In this document: one piece after another, positions 1 to 10,417 of the stretch
Layout: each line of letters starts with the position of its first letter
Position numbering within the stretch: position 1 is the stretch's first letter
Assembly (NCBI GenBank): GCA_947454735.1
Contig: CANGLK010000001.1
Coordinates: 1 to 64,000 of the forward strand
DNA from: Candidatus Nanopelagicaceae bacterium
GTDB lineage: Bacteria; Actinomycetota; Actinomycetes; Nanopelagicales; Nanopelagicaceae
Direction: 5' to 3'
Length of the DNA stretch: 64,000 bases
Position numbers and translations under genes: made by a program
Notes under the pieces: model-generated
What the model saw: only the letters and a program-made list of their open reading frames with translations
Databases searched by the model: none
What the model was told of the DNA's origin: nothing

Positions 1-884
1 TCTTTAAGTTCAATCACCGTACCTGAAGGCACATTGAGGTAACCCATCTGTTCTGCAATCTTCATATTGCGAACCATTGAGCGTCCAATGAAACAGACCC
101 AGCGACCATTCTCATGAGCAACATCGATAACTTGCTGGACACGGTGCACATGGGATGAGAATGATGCAACGATCACTCTCTTCTTTGTGGTCGCGATAAC
201 ACGGTGAAGTGCGGGCATAATTTCACGCTCTGATGGAGTAAAACCTGGAATATCTGCATTTGTTGAATCGGCCAGAAAGATATCTACGCCCTCATCACCG
301 AGACGAGCAAAGCTCGCTAAATCAGTCACGCGCCCATCTAGTGGAAGTTGATCCATCTTAAAGTCACCGGTTGCAAGAACTAGTCCAGCCTTTGTGCGAA
401 TCGCAACTGCAAGCGCATCTGGAATCGAGTGGTTAACGGCGATGCATTCAAGATCGAATCCTTCAAGCTTAAATCGGTCACCTTCGCGTACCTCATGTGT
501 AATGGGGCCGATCCGATGCTCTTTACATTTTGCGGTGATCAGAGCAATAGTGAGTGGAGATCCGTAGAGTGGAATATCAACACGCTCACGCAATAGATAC
601 GGAACAGCGCCGATATGGTCTTCATGGCCGTGTGTCAGAAATACACCAACAACATCTTGGAGGCGATCGCGTATATAGCTAAAGTCAGGGAGGATGAGGT
701 CGATACCTGGTTGGTTTTCTTCTGGGAAGAGAACTCCGCAATCAACAATTAATAATTTTCCATCTGTCTCAAAGACGGTCATATTGCGACCGATCTCAGA
801 GATACCGCCCAAGGCAACGATACGTAAGCCACCAGCTGCGAGCTTGGATGGTGTACCTAGATTTGGATGGGGATGTTGTGTCAT
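1..884 (-). CDS. rnj: Ribonuclease J, N-terminal part (3' end outside window)
   Basis: Metallo-beta-lactamase-fold exo/endoribonuclease for mRNA decay and rRNA maturation in the cytoplasm. The frame is open from an ATG at 884 to the window edge, giving about 294 residues; the C-terminal part is not visible. The zinc-binding signature THGHEDHIG lies near residue 85, followed by AVNHSIPDALAVAI and ATGDFKMD, the usual later metal-site motifs of the beta-CASP RNase J family. It starts 10 nt after dapA ends, so it is very likely co-transcribed with thyX and dapA, an order common in actinobacteria. Confidence 0.95.
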   Translation of the reverse strand, partial: MTQHPHPNLGTPSKLAAGGLRIVALGGISEIGRNMTVFETDGKLLIVDCGVLFPEENQPGIDLILPDFSYIRDRLQDVVGVFLTHGHEDHIGAVPYLLRERVDIPLYGSPLTIALITAKCKEHRIGPITHEVREGDRFKLEGFDLECIAVNHSIPDALAVAIRTKAGLVLATGDFKMDQLPLDGRVTDLASFARLGDEGVDIFLADSTNADIPGFTPSEREIMPALHRVIATTKKRVIVASFSSHVHRVQQVIDVAHENGRWVCFIGRSMVRNMKIAEQMGYLNVPSGTVIELK

Positions 885-894
885 CTAATAATTT

Positions 895-1788
895 TTATTT
901 CAGAGCGACGCCACCAGCGATGAGATCTTTGCGTAATTGCTCGATCTGTTCTGGTGTTGCATCGACGAGAGGAAGACGAGTTGTGCCGCCAGGAAGACCC
1001 ATGAGCCCCATTGCAGCTTTTGTAAGGATCGCACCTTGCGTGCGGAATGTTCCGGTAAATATTGGAAGAAGTTGTTGATGAATCTCAAGCGCCTTAGCAG
1101 CATCTCCAGCAAACCAAGCATCGAGCATCGCCTTGAGTTCTGTACCCACTGTGTGGCCGCAGACCGAAACAAATCCAACAGCGCCCACTGCAAGAAGTGG
1201 AAGATTGAGAATGTCATCTCCTGAGTAGACAGGGATGCCGCAGCGCTTGATCACCCAAGAGGTGCTCGCGCTATTACCTTTGGCATCTTTGAGAGCAACG
1301 ATATTGTCGACGCTATCGAAGAGACGGCAGATTGTGTCATTTTCAATTTCAATTCCAGTACGTCCTGGAATGTCATACATCATAATCGGCAAATCTGTTG
1401 CTGCAGCAACTGCACGGAAGTGCGCCTCAACTCCAGCCTGTGGTGGCTTGTTGTAGTAAGGAACAACAACGAGAAGGCCATCTGCTCCTGCATCTTGGGA
1501 ACGCTTCGCCTGCTCGACTGTATAAGCAGTTTCGTTATCGCCTGCACCAGAGAGAACTTGAATCTTGGAACCAACAACGCTCTTTACAACTCGGATAATC
1601 TCGAGCTTTTCGGATGATTTAGTTGTAGGCGCTTCACCCGTTGTTCCATTGACCGCGATTCCATCATGGCCATTATCAACAAGGTGCTGAGCGAGCTTTG
1701 CAACGCCATCCCAATCGATCGACCCATCCTCTTTAAAAGGGGTCACCATTGCGGTGAGAAGTCGGCCGAATGGTGCGTTGATGCTCAT
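895..1788 (-). CDS. dapA: 4-hydroxy-tetrahydrodipicolinate synthase
   Basis: Condenses pyruvate with aspartate semialdehyde, the first committed step of lysine and diaminopimelate synthesis. The protein has 297 residues, the usual length. Visible motifs are NGTTGEAPT (substrate-binding threonines), MYDIPGRTG with the active-site tyrosine, and VALKDAKGN, whose lysine forms the Schiff base with pyruvate. It begins 16 nt downstream of thyX and is followed after 10 nt by rnj. dapB, the next enzyme of the pathway, lies about 2 kb away, beyond thyX and the oppositely oriented azlCD. Confidence 0.97.
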   Translation of the reverse strand: MSINAPFGRLLTAMVTPFKEDGSIDWDGVAKLAQHLVDNGHDGIAVNGTTGEAPTTKSSEKLEIIRVVKSVVGSKIQVLSGAGDNETAYTVEQAKRSQDAGADGLLVVVPYYNKPPQAGVEAHFRAVAAATDLPIMMYDIPGRTGIEIENDTICRLFDSVDNIVALKDAKGNSASTSWVIKRCGIPVYSGDDILNLPLLAVGAVGFVSVCGHTVGTELKAMLDAWFAGDAAKALEIHQQLLPIFTGTFRTQGAILTKAAMGLMGLPGGTTRLPLVDATPEQIEQLRKDLIAGGVALK

Positions 1789-1804
1789 TTGCGAATCTTA
1801 TCCT

Positions 1805-2539
1805 TTATGGCGCTACGCGACCAGATTTTTCGAAGGCTTGATAGGTAAGAGGCATCAATTTCGCGAATTCTGCCTCCATCTTCTCTGCAACCATCTCAAT
1901 TTCACGCTGAGGGTAGCTTGGGAAGTGTGATCCTTCGCGAGAAGTGCGAAGTGAGAGGAAATTCATGAGCGCGCGTGCATTCATCGTGACATACATTGAA
2001 GAGTATGTCGCTACTGGCAATACTGCGCGAGCTACCTCACGAGCGATTCCTGCATCGAGCATCTTCTTATATGAATCGTAAGCAACCGTATATGCATCTT
2101 TCATTGCTTCAACGGTTATATCAAATTGTTCCTGAGTGCCGGGAACGAATTCATATGCACCAGTCTTGCCAATCTGAATGAGATTGCGCGCCTGATTAGG
2201 AATGTAGAAGACCGGCTTTAATTCACGGTAGCGGCCAGACTCTTCGTTATAGGAAGCGATGCGGTGGCGCATAAATTCACGGAAGACAAAGATGGGAGCT
2301 GAGATAAAGAAGGTCATTGAGGTGTGCTCAAATGGTGAGCCGTGACGTTCGCGAGCCAAGTAGTTGATCAAGCCTGCAGATCGCGCTGGAGCTTCGCCGA
2401 TCTCATCCATCGACTGCTCTCCAGCGGTCGAAACGCGCGCTGCCCAGATAACGTCGGCATCGCTTGCACTTGCCTTGATGAGCTCGACTGATACATCGTC
2501 GCGGAAAAGTACCTCTGGATATGCGCTTGATTCGGACAT
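1805..2539 (-). CDS. thyX: FAD-dependent thymidylate synthase ThyX
   Basis: Makes dTMP from dUMP using methylene-tetrahydrofolate and FAD/NADPH; it replaces ThyA in many actinobacteria. The 244-residue protein carries the ThyX signature RHRxxSxNExSxRY as RHRIASYNEESGRY. It is the first gene of a thyX-dapA-rnj run. Only 42 nt separate its start from the divergent azlC start, so both promoters must sit in or overlap this short space. A weak -10-like GATAAG lies 8 nt before the ATG, which would give a nearly leaderless mRNA, but I see no convincing -35. Confidence 0.97.
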   Translation of the reverse strand: MSESSAYPEVLFRDDVSVELIKASASDADVIWAARVSTAGEQSMDEIGEAPARSAGLINYLARERHGSPFEHTSMTFFISAPIFVFREFMRHRIASYNEESGRYRELKPVFYIPNQARNLIQIGKTGAYEFVPGTQEQFDITVEAMKDAYTVAYDSYKKMLDAGIAREVARAVLPVATYSSMYVTMNARALMNFLSLRTSREGSHFPSYPQREIEMVAEKMEAEFAKLMPLTYQAFEKSGRVAP

Positions 2540-2581
2540 GGTGGCACCTTATCGAGCCACCCCCCATCCTCTGCGGTATCT

Positions 2582-3268
2582 ATGGGGCAGAATGTGCGCG
2601 TGTCCCGAGTGAACCGCACCACCGCAGCCGCATCTTTCAGCGTCTCCTTCACAGTCGGGCTCTATGGCATCGCCTTTGGCGCAGCTGGAATCGCCGCCGG
2701 ATTCTCTCTACTTCAGACCTGTCTTCTCTCCTTGCTGACATTCTCCGGCGCTTCACAATTCGCTGTTGTCGGAGTGCTGGGTGCTGGAGGCTCTGCCATC
2801 TCAGGAATTACAACTGCATCGCTGTTGGGAATTCGCAATGCTCTCTATGGATTGCGCATGGCACCGATCATGAAGTTGCACGGTTGGAAACGAGTTGTCG
2901 GTGCTCAGGTAACAATCGATGAGTCAACTGGTGTTGCACTCGGCCAATCAGAGCTCGGTGAACCAGCAATGCGTCAAGGTTTCTGGCTAACAGGAATCGG
3001 CGTCTATCTCTTTTGGAATCTCTTTACCGTACTCGGCGCACTGGGCGCGCAAGCGATGGGAGATCCTGCGGCATGGGGACTCGATGCAGCTGTTCCTGCT
3101 GCGTTCTTAGGACTTGTATGGCCGCGCCTGACAAATAATCGAGAACGCACATTAGCAGTTGCTGCGATGGCTCTATCTCTTGCTCTTACTCCCTTTGTTG
3201 CAGCAGGAATTCCAATTATTAGCACCGCGCTCTTAGCAGTTGCATTTGGATGGAAGGTGCGACCATGA
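2582..3268 (+). CDS. azlC: AzlC-family branched-chain amino acid exporter, large subunit
   Basis: Integral membrane subunit of the two-component AzlCD (BrnFE-like) exporter for branched-chain amino acids and related compounds. The 228-residue protein has several hydrophobic segments and the family stretch LTFSGASQFAVVGVLGAG near residue 55. Its stop codon overlaps the azlD start in an ATGA arrangement, so the two are translationally coupled. The start is uncertain: ATG 2582 is taken, but in-frame GTG codons at 2594 and 2600 give a more typical N-terminus. The pair faces the opposite way to its neighbours and splits dapB from thyX. Confidence 0.9.
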   Translation: MGQNVRVSRVNRTTAAASFSVSFTVGLYGIAFGAAGIAAGFSLLQTCLLSLLTFSGASQFAVVGVLGAGGSAISGITTASLLGIRNALYGLRMAPIMKLHGWKRVVGAQVTIDESTGVALGQSELGEPAMRQGFWLTGIGVYLFWNLFTVLGALGAQAMGDPAAWGLDAAVPAAFLGLVWPRLTNNRERTLAVAAMALSLALTPFVAAGIPIISTALLAVAFGWKVRP

Positions 3269-3576
3269 GCCAGATGTGGATCGCCGTCATTGGCACAAGT
3301 GCAATCGCATTTGGATTGAAGTACTTTGGCCATAGCGTTCCAGAGAAATATCTAAGCCATCCTCGTGCGCTGCGAATTAATACACTCATACCAATTGCAC
3401 TCTTAAGCGCGCTGGTAGCAGTGCAAACAGTCACTGAGAAGAGCAAACTCGTCATTGACCAGCGCTTAGCTGGAATGGCTGTTGCAGTAATTGCGCTCTT
3501 ATTGAAAGCGCCATTTCCTGTAGTTGTTATCGGGTCAGCTGCAGCAAGTGCGCTGACTTTCCGCTACTTAGGCTGA
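3265..3576 (+). CDS. azlD: AzlD-family small membrane subunit
   Basis: Small partner of AzlC in the branched-chain amino acid exporter. It has 103 residues in about four hydrophobic segments and ends LTFRYLG. ATG 3265 is chosen because it overlaps the azlC stop codon (ATGA); an in-frame ATG at 3250 lies inside azlC. The last 9 nt overlap the 3' end of the convergent mycoredoxin-like gene, leaving no room for a terminator between them. Confidence 0.88.
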   Translation: MSQMWIAVIGTSAIAFGLKYFGHSVPEKYLSHPRALRINTLIPIALLSALVAVQTVTEKSKLVIDQRLAGMAVAVIALLLKAPFPVVVIGSAAASALTFRYLG

Positions 3577-3834
3577 GACAACTCCAAGAGCGACAAGCTT
3601 CGTCTTCAAATCATTATCTGATGGCTCAGTCATATGTGTTCCATCAGGGAAAACGATGACGGGAATCGACTTCGCTCCCCCATTGATCTCGATGACCTTA
3701 TCTGCAGCGGAGGGATCTGCTTCAACATCGATATGAGTAATCTGTACATCAAGCTCTTCGAGAAGGCGCTTTGAACGGCGGCAATCTCCACACCAATCAG
3801 CTCCGTACATTGTGATCTCTGGATGTGATGACAT
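3568..3834 (-). CDS. Glutaredoxin-fold protein, mycoredoxin-like
   Basis: Small cytoplasmic thiol-disulfide oxidoreductase of 88 residues with one thioredoxin/glutaredoxin fold. The active site reads WCGDC (residues 14-18), then a cis-proline in SIPVIVFPDGT. Actinobacterial mycoredoxins, which reduce mycothiol mixed disulfides, have this size and a CxxC site; the middle GD residues differ from the CGYC of the Mycobacterium Mrx1 type. Activity with mycothiol is inferred from family and lineage. It follows dapB after 15 nt and probably ends the rpsO/pnp-dapB transcription unit. Confidence 0.85.
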   Translation of the reverse strand: MSSHPEITMYGADWCGDCRRSKRLLEELDVQITHIDVEADPSAADKVIEINGGAKSIPVIVFPDGTHMTEPSDNDLKTKLVALGVVSA

Positions 3835-3849
3835 TTTCGTCTCTCCTTA

Positions 3850-5860
<2,011 letters not shown>

Positions 5861-5861
<1 letters not shown>

Positions 5862-8059
5862 TACTCAGCTGATGCTGCGCCTTCTTCGAGAACTGGAACG
5901 AGAGATAGCTTGCCCTTTGGATCGATCTCGCCGATCTCAACCTGGACCTTATCTCCGACCTTCATGACATCTTCAAGGTTTTCAATTCGCTTTCCGCCAT
6001 GCATCTTGCGAATCTGTGAAACATGAAGGAGTCCATCCTTGCCTGGCATCAACGATACAAATGCACCGAATGTTGCAAGCTTGACGACAGTTCCGAGGTA
6101 ACGCTCTCCGACCTCAGGCATTGTTGGGTTAGCAATTGCATTGATCTGCGCACGCGCAGCCTCTGCAGAAGGTCCATCAGTTGCACCGATGTAGATAGTT
6201 CCGTCATCTTCGATTGAGATTTCAGCGCCTGTCTCATCCTGGATCTGGTTGATGATCTTGCCCTTAGGGCCGATAACCGCACCGATCTGATCGACTGGAA
6301 TCTTTACAGAGATGATGCGAGGAGCGTATTGGCTCATCTCATCTGGTGTATCGATTGCTTCATTCATGACATCGAGAATCGCAAGACGCGCTTCCTTTGC
6401 CTGGTGAAGTGCGCCAGCGAGAACTGATGCAGGAATTCCATCGAGCTTTGTATCGAGCTGGAGAGCTGTAACGAAGTCCTTTGTTCCTGCGACCTTAAAG
6501 TCCATATCTCCAAATGCATCTTCTGCACCGAGAATATCTGTAAGAGCAACGTACTCAATCTTGCCATCCACATCATCTGAGATGAGACCCATTGCAATAC
6601 CTGCAACTGGAGCCTTGAGTGGCACACCAGCTTGAAGCATTGAAAGTGTTGAAGCACAGACTGAACCCATTGAAGTTGATCCATTTGAACCGAGGGCCTC
6701 AGAGACCTGACGGATTGCATATGGGAACTCTGCGCGAGTTGGAAGTACTGGAATAAGTGCGCGCTCTGCAAGTGCACCATGACCGATTTCGCGACGCTTA
6801 GGTGTACCAACACGACCTGTCTCACCGGTTGAATATGGTGGGAAGTTGTAGTTGTGCATGTAACGCTTTGATGTCTCAGGGCTCATTGTGTCGAGCTGCT
6901 GCTCCATCTTGAGCATGTTAAGAGTTGTGACTCCAAGAATCTGTGTCTCTCCACGTTCGAAGATAGCTGAACCGTGAACGCGAGGAATTACTTCAACCTC
7001 TGCCGACAGTGCACGGATGTCACGGAGACCGCGGCCATCGATACGAATCTTGTCGCGAAGTACGCGCTGACGTACAAGCTTCTTTGTCAATGAACGGAAT
7101 GCTGCTGGAACTTCCTTTTCGCGGCCTTCAAATGCTGCTGAAACAGATTCCTTAACAGATGCAGAGATCTCATCGATCTTTGTCTCGCGCTCTTGCTTAC
7201 CCACGATTGTGAGCGCCTTTGCGAGGTCATCCTTTGCTGCCTTTTCAACTGCAGCGAAGACATCATCCTGGTAATCAAGGAAGACTGGGAAGTCAGCTGT
7301 TGGCTTTGCTGCAACTGCAGCGAGCTTTGACTGTGCATCACAGAGGATCTTGATAAATGGCTTTGCAGCATCGAGGCCCTGTGCAACAACTTCTTCAGTT
7401 GGTGTTGGCGCTCCGCCTGCAATGAGTTCGATTGTGCGTGAAGTAGCCTCTGCTTCAACCATCATGATTGCAACGTCATCTGCTGTTACGCGACCTGCAA
7501 CGACCATGTCGAATACAGCGTTCTCCACCTGTGAATGATTAGGGAATGCAACCCATTGACCTTCGATAAGCGCAACACGTACACCACCGATTGGACCAGA
7601 GAATGGCAAGCCTGCAAGCTGTGTTGAAATTGATGCAGCGTTAATCGCAAGTACGTCGTACATGTGATCAGGGTTGAGTGCCATTACTGTCACAACAATC
7701 TGAACTTCGTTACGAAGACCCTTTACGAATGATGGGCGAAGTGGGCGGTCGATCAAACGGCAAGTAAGAATTGCCTCTTCTGATGGACGACCTTCACGGC
7801 GGAAGAATGAACCAGGAATCTTGCCAATGGCATACATCTTCTCTTCCACATCAACTGTGAGTGGGAAGAAGTCGAATTGATCCTTAGGTGTCTTTGATGC
7901 TGTTGTCGCAGAAAAGATCATTGTCTCTTCATCGAGGTAAACAGCTGCAGCTCCTGCTGCCTGCTTTGCGAGGCGACCAGTTTCAAACTTGATCTCGCGC
8001 TTTCCGAACTTTCCGTTATCGATAACGGCTACTGCTGTCTTTACGTCTTGACCCTCCAT
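5861..8059 (-). CDS. pnp: Polyribonucleotide nucleotidyltransferase (PNPase)
   Basis: Phosphorolytic 3'-5' exoribonuclease and RNA-tailing enzyme of the RNA decay machinery. The 732 residues contain two RNase PH domains, the first starting with [18 protein letters not shown], the second around residues 330-550. A KH domain follows near residues 585-650 ([15 protein letters not shown]), then an S1 domain to the end ([16 protein letters not shown]). A clear ribosome site GGAG lies 7 nt before the ATG. Upstream is a 215-nt structured spacer after rpsO with a terminator-like hairpin, so expression probably depends on readthrough or RNA processing. Confidence 0.98.
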
Positions 8060-8102
8060 AGGGCGCTCCTTTACTTAAGTCAGCGCACCACAAGAGAAAA
8101 AA

Positions 8103-8126
8103 ATGAATCTTCGATCGAAGTCCACG
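8103..8126 (-). terminator. Terminator/attenuator-like hairpin between rpsO and pnp
   Basis: Read on the minus strand, TGGACTTC pairs with GAAG(A)TTCA around a GATC loop, with one bulged A, and is followed immediately by seven T residues (A-run 8097-8103 on the plus strand). The core CTTCGATCGAAG (8109-8120) is a perfect palindrome. This fits an intrinsic terminator for rpsO mRNA placed 37 nt before pnp, hence a possible attenuator of pnp. Confidence 0.6.
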
Positions 8127-8217
8127 GAAATTTATTTATCAGCTTCCGTGAGCCACTACCGAGGACCATTTATCCTCGTGGGCGCTGATGCTCCAGTCGG
8201 GCTGCCCTGTGCAACCC
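8123..8217 (-). promoter_or_regulatory. Three further hairpins in the rpsO-pnp spacer
   Basis: Besides the terminator-like stem, three stem-loops occur in series: 8123-8150 (7 bp CACGGAA/TTCCGTG), 8160-8178 (6 bp CGAGGA/TCCTCG, extendable with an outer CCAC/GTGG), and 8199-8217 (7 bp GGGTTGC/GCAGCCC with one G-U pair). In other bacteria, including Streptomyces, the rpsO-pnp spacer is folded and cut by RNase III, after which PNPase represses its own mRNA. The same role here is inferred from position and folding only. No gene is visible in 8060-8274. Confidence 0.5.
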
Positions 8218-8274
8218 AACTTTCCTACCTTCGTACTGCTTTACAACTATTAAACTTTTTAAACTTGCCGCTGA

Positions 8275-8544
8275 TTAGCGACGGATACCGAGCTTCTCGA
8301 TGATCGCGCGGTAACGAGCGATATCTGTCTTTGCAAGGTACTGCAAGATACGACGACGACGACCAACGAGAAGCAAAAGTCCGCGACGGTTGTGATGGTC
8401 GTGTGGGTTTGTCTTCAAGTGTGTTGTAATGTCTTCAATACGACGTGACAACAGTGCGACCTGAGCTTCAGGGCTTCCTGTATCAGTAGCTGATGAGCCG
8501 TACTTTGCAATGATTTCTTTCTTTACTTCTGGTGTTAATGACAT
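8275..8544 (-). CDS. rpsO: 30S ribosomal protein S15
   Basis: Small-subunit protein binding the central domain of 16S rRNA. At 89 residues it has the standard length and conserved core, including [28 protein letters not shown] and [12 protein letters not shown]. The ribosome site AAAGGAAA precedes the ATG. It has its own promoter-like sequence at 8629-8657 and a leader hairpin. It is followed by the structured spacer and pnp. Confidence 0.99.
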   Translation of the reverse strand: MSLTPEVKKEIIAKYGSSATDTGSPEAQVALLSRRIEDITTHLKTNPHDHHNRRGLLLLVGRRRRILQYLAKTDIARYRAIIEKLGIRR

Positions 8545-8582
8545 GTCATTTCCTTTTCATCTATTTCTACTGACCAAGAGGC

Positions 8583-8604
8583 CTTCCGGTTTGGATCACG
8601 GAAG
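8583..8604 (-). promoter_or_regulatory. rpsO leader hairpin
   Basis: In the mRNA leader CTTCCG pairs with CGGAAG across a 10-nt loop, about 40 nt before the rpsO start. S15 represses its own translation through leader structures of several unrelated shapes in different bacteria, so this stem is a candidate autoregulatory site. There is no sequence match to a named class that I can assert. Confidence 0.35.
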
Positions 8605-8628
8605 AACGCTTACTCGTGGACAGCCTGA

Positions 8629-8657
8629 ATTCTAGGCGAAGCCTGTGGATAACCCAA
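8629..8657 (-). promoter_or_regulatory. Promoter for rpsO (TTGGGT-N17-TAGAAT)
   Basis: On the minus strand TTGGGT (8657-8652) and TAGAAT (8634-8629) are 17 bp apart, in the gap between the secreted-protein gene and rpsO. TAGAAT recurs as the -10 box before two of the giant genes, which supports it as the local sigma-70-type element. The leader would be about 80 nt and includes the hairpin at 8583-8604. Confidence 0.55.
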
Positions 8658-8669
8658 ATTGAGCGTGAT

Positions 8670-9539
8670 TTATCGGTTATTAGTGCGATTGCTGACAAGA
8701 ATAGTTTTCGGAGCAGATGTTGAGCTTCCATAACCTGTATCCGTTGGAGTGAGGCTTGCTGTAACCGTTACTGCTCCTCGTCGTGAAGGTTTCCAACTGC
8801 AAGAAGCAGAGAGCGCACTTGATAGCTTGCCAATACACCCAGGGATTCTCTTTCCATTTGCGAAAAAGGTTACTTTTCCATTGGTACCGGCGATGCCGAG
8901 AGTCGCTGTTGTAGTTATTGATTGATGATATGTAGCATTTGAAGTACCACCAAGAGTGATTGAGCTGGCAGGTGGCTGAACACCTCCACCTGTTCCGTAG
9001 AGAGTCACAAGGAATCCTCGGTAGTCATTGAGAGATGTATATGACGCTCCCGAATCTGATGAACTCCATGTGTAGGTTGTTCCTAATGTCCACCCGGAAG
9101 GAGAACCGGTATACACAGGTGAAGACGAATAGCAAACATAAATCGTAGTCACTTGGCGGAAAACTAACCAATACCTACCAGCGGCAGTCATCGATGCAGT
9201 TCCCGTAAAAAGCGCCGCGTTTCCAGACATCGAAGAATATGAATAAGTTCCAAGTGTTGACCCCGTTGGCGCGCCAGCATTGTCACTTTTTATTGTAATC
9301 GATGCATCGGTTGGCGCAGTTGTAGAAGACTGCATCCAATCGATGCGAGTAACCGTTGCTGTCTCAGGAACATTGAATGGCATTGCTAGAGAAAACGTAT
9401 TGCCAAGAGAAGTCACTGAACAAGTTGAGTTCATAGTTGTAGAAAACTGAACAGCATTGGCGGGCTGAAAAGAGATCAATGAAAAAAGCGCAGTCAGAAC
9501 TGCAATGAATTTAAGCTTCAGTGAGGTGGCGCGCTTCAT
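8670..9539 (-). CDS. Small secreted Ig-like protein, function unknown
   Basis: The 289-residue protein has a Sec signal peptide (MKRATSLKLK, hydrophobic stretch, likely cut after PANA near residue 29). The mature N-terminal half is Ser/Thr-rich beta-type sequence with cysteines at about residues 38 and 131. The C-terminal 100 residues resemble a bacterial Ig-like repeat (GKVTFFANGKRIPGC ... SCSWKPSRRGAVTVTASLTP). It has no anchor motif, so it is probably exported or surface-associated. Its start lies 29 nt inside the end of ribF, suggesting it rides on the infB-ribF operon. The role is unknown; the Ig-like domain is what I can support. Confidence 0.8.
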   Translation of the reverse strand: MKRATSLKLKFIAVLTALFSLISFQPANAVQFSTTMNSTCSVTSLGNTFSLAMPFNVPETATVTRIDWMQSSTTAPTDASITIKSDNAGAPTGSTLGTYSYSSMSGNAALFTGTASMTAAGRYWLVFRQVTTIYVCYSSSPVYTGSPSGWTLGTTYTWSSSDSGASYTSLNDYRGFLVTLYGTGGGVQPPASSITLGGTSNATYHQSITTTATLGIAGTNGKVTFFANGKRIPGCIGKLSSALSASCSWKPSRRGAVTVTASLTPTDTGYGSSTSAPKTILVSNRTNNR

Positions 9540-10398
9540 CGCAATCCTTCTTCATCTGAACCAATAACTCATCAAGTCCATTGAACTTCAACGTCGGACG
9601 TAGGTACCAACCGAATTCAACTGATGCTGCCTTGTCATATAAATCTAATCCTTGTTGATCAAGGGCATACGCCTCAACCTGGCGACCGCGGTCACCTTCA
9701 AATGTTGGGTTGGTGCCAATTGAAATAGCTGCAGGCCAGAAGTTAATGCCGACAGTAAGCCACCCTGCATAGATTCCATCTGCAGGAATTGTTTGGCCAT
9801 CAATCTTTCCAAGGTTTGCAGTTGGGTAGCCGATCTCGCGGCCACGCTTCTCGCCGTGAACAATGACGCCATCGAGACGATGTGGACGTGAGAGGAGTTC
9901 GCGTGCCTGCTCAACTTTGCCTTCAAGGACGAGGTTGCGAATACGGGATGAAGAAATTGCTTCCTCTCCCCCGGCAAGTTCTTGGACATCAACTGTGAAG
10001 TTATGTGTCATGCCAGATTTGATAAGTGTGTCAACGTTTCCTGATGCCTTCGAGCCATATGTGAAGTTCTTTCCAACAATGACTGTGCCGACATGGAGTT
10101 GCTTAACTAAAATATCTTCAACAAATTGGTCGGGAGTCATTGCAGCGAACTTTTCATTGAACTTCATTACCGCTACTTGATCTGCATTGTGAATCTTAAG
10201 AAGTTCTACGCGGTCGGCCAAAGTTGAAAGCATTGGTGGAACTGAATCTGGTGCAAAGACTGTGCGTGGATGTGGATCAAAGGTGAGGGCGATAATCGGA
10301 CGTCCATCAGCAATCTCCTTGGCGTGGTTAAGCAGGGCCTGATGTCCCTTATGTACGCCATCGAATACTCCGATGACTACAACGCTTGACTCGCTCAT
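9511..10398 (-). CDS. ribF: Bifunctional riboflavin kinase / FMN adenylyltransferase
   Basis: Converts riboflavin to FMN and then FAD. The 295 residues contain an N-terminal nucleotidyltransferase domain (GVFDGVHKGHQALL near residue 10; TFDPHPRTVF) and a C-terminal riboflavin kinase domain (GREIGYPTANL near residue 190, then DGIYAGW). It sits after truB, the usual order truB-ribF-rpsO, but here a secreted-protein gene is inserted before rpsO and overlaps the ribF 3' end by 29 nt. Confidence 0.97.
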   Translation of the reverse strand: MSESSVVVIGVFDGVHKGHQALLNHAKEIADGRPIIALTFDPHPRTVFAPDSVPPMLSTLADRVELLKIHNADQVAVMKFNEKFAAMTPDQFVEDILVKQLHVGTVIVGKNFTYGSKASGNVDTLIKSGMTHNFTVDVQELAGGEEAISSSRIRNLVLEGKVEQARELLSRPHRLDGVIVHGEKRGREIGYPTANLGKIDGQTIPADGIYAGWLTVGINFWPAAISIGTNPTFEGDRGRQVEAYALDQQGLDLYDKAASVEFGWYLRPTLKFNGLDELLVQMKKDCDEARHLTEA

Positions 10399-10417
10399 AG
10401 GGTGAATCTTGCCTTAC

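Noticed and set aside
8103..8303. Plus-strand 66-codon frame across the rpsO-pnp spacer
   Set aside because: It runs through the hairpins and into rpsO antisense, has no ribosome site, and its sequence shows no protein-like features.
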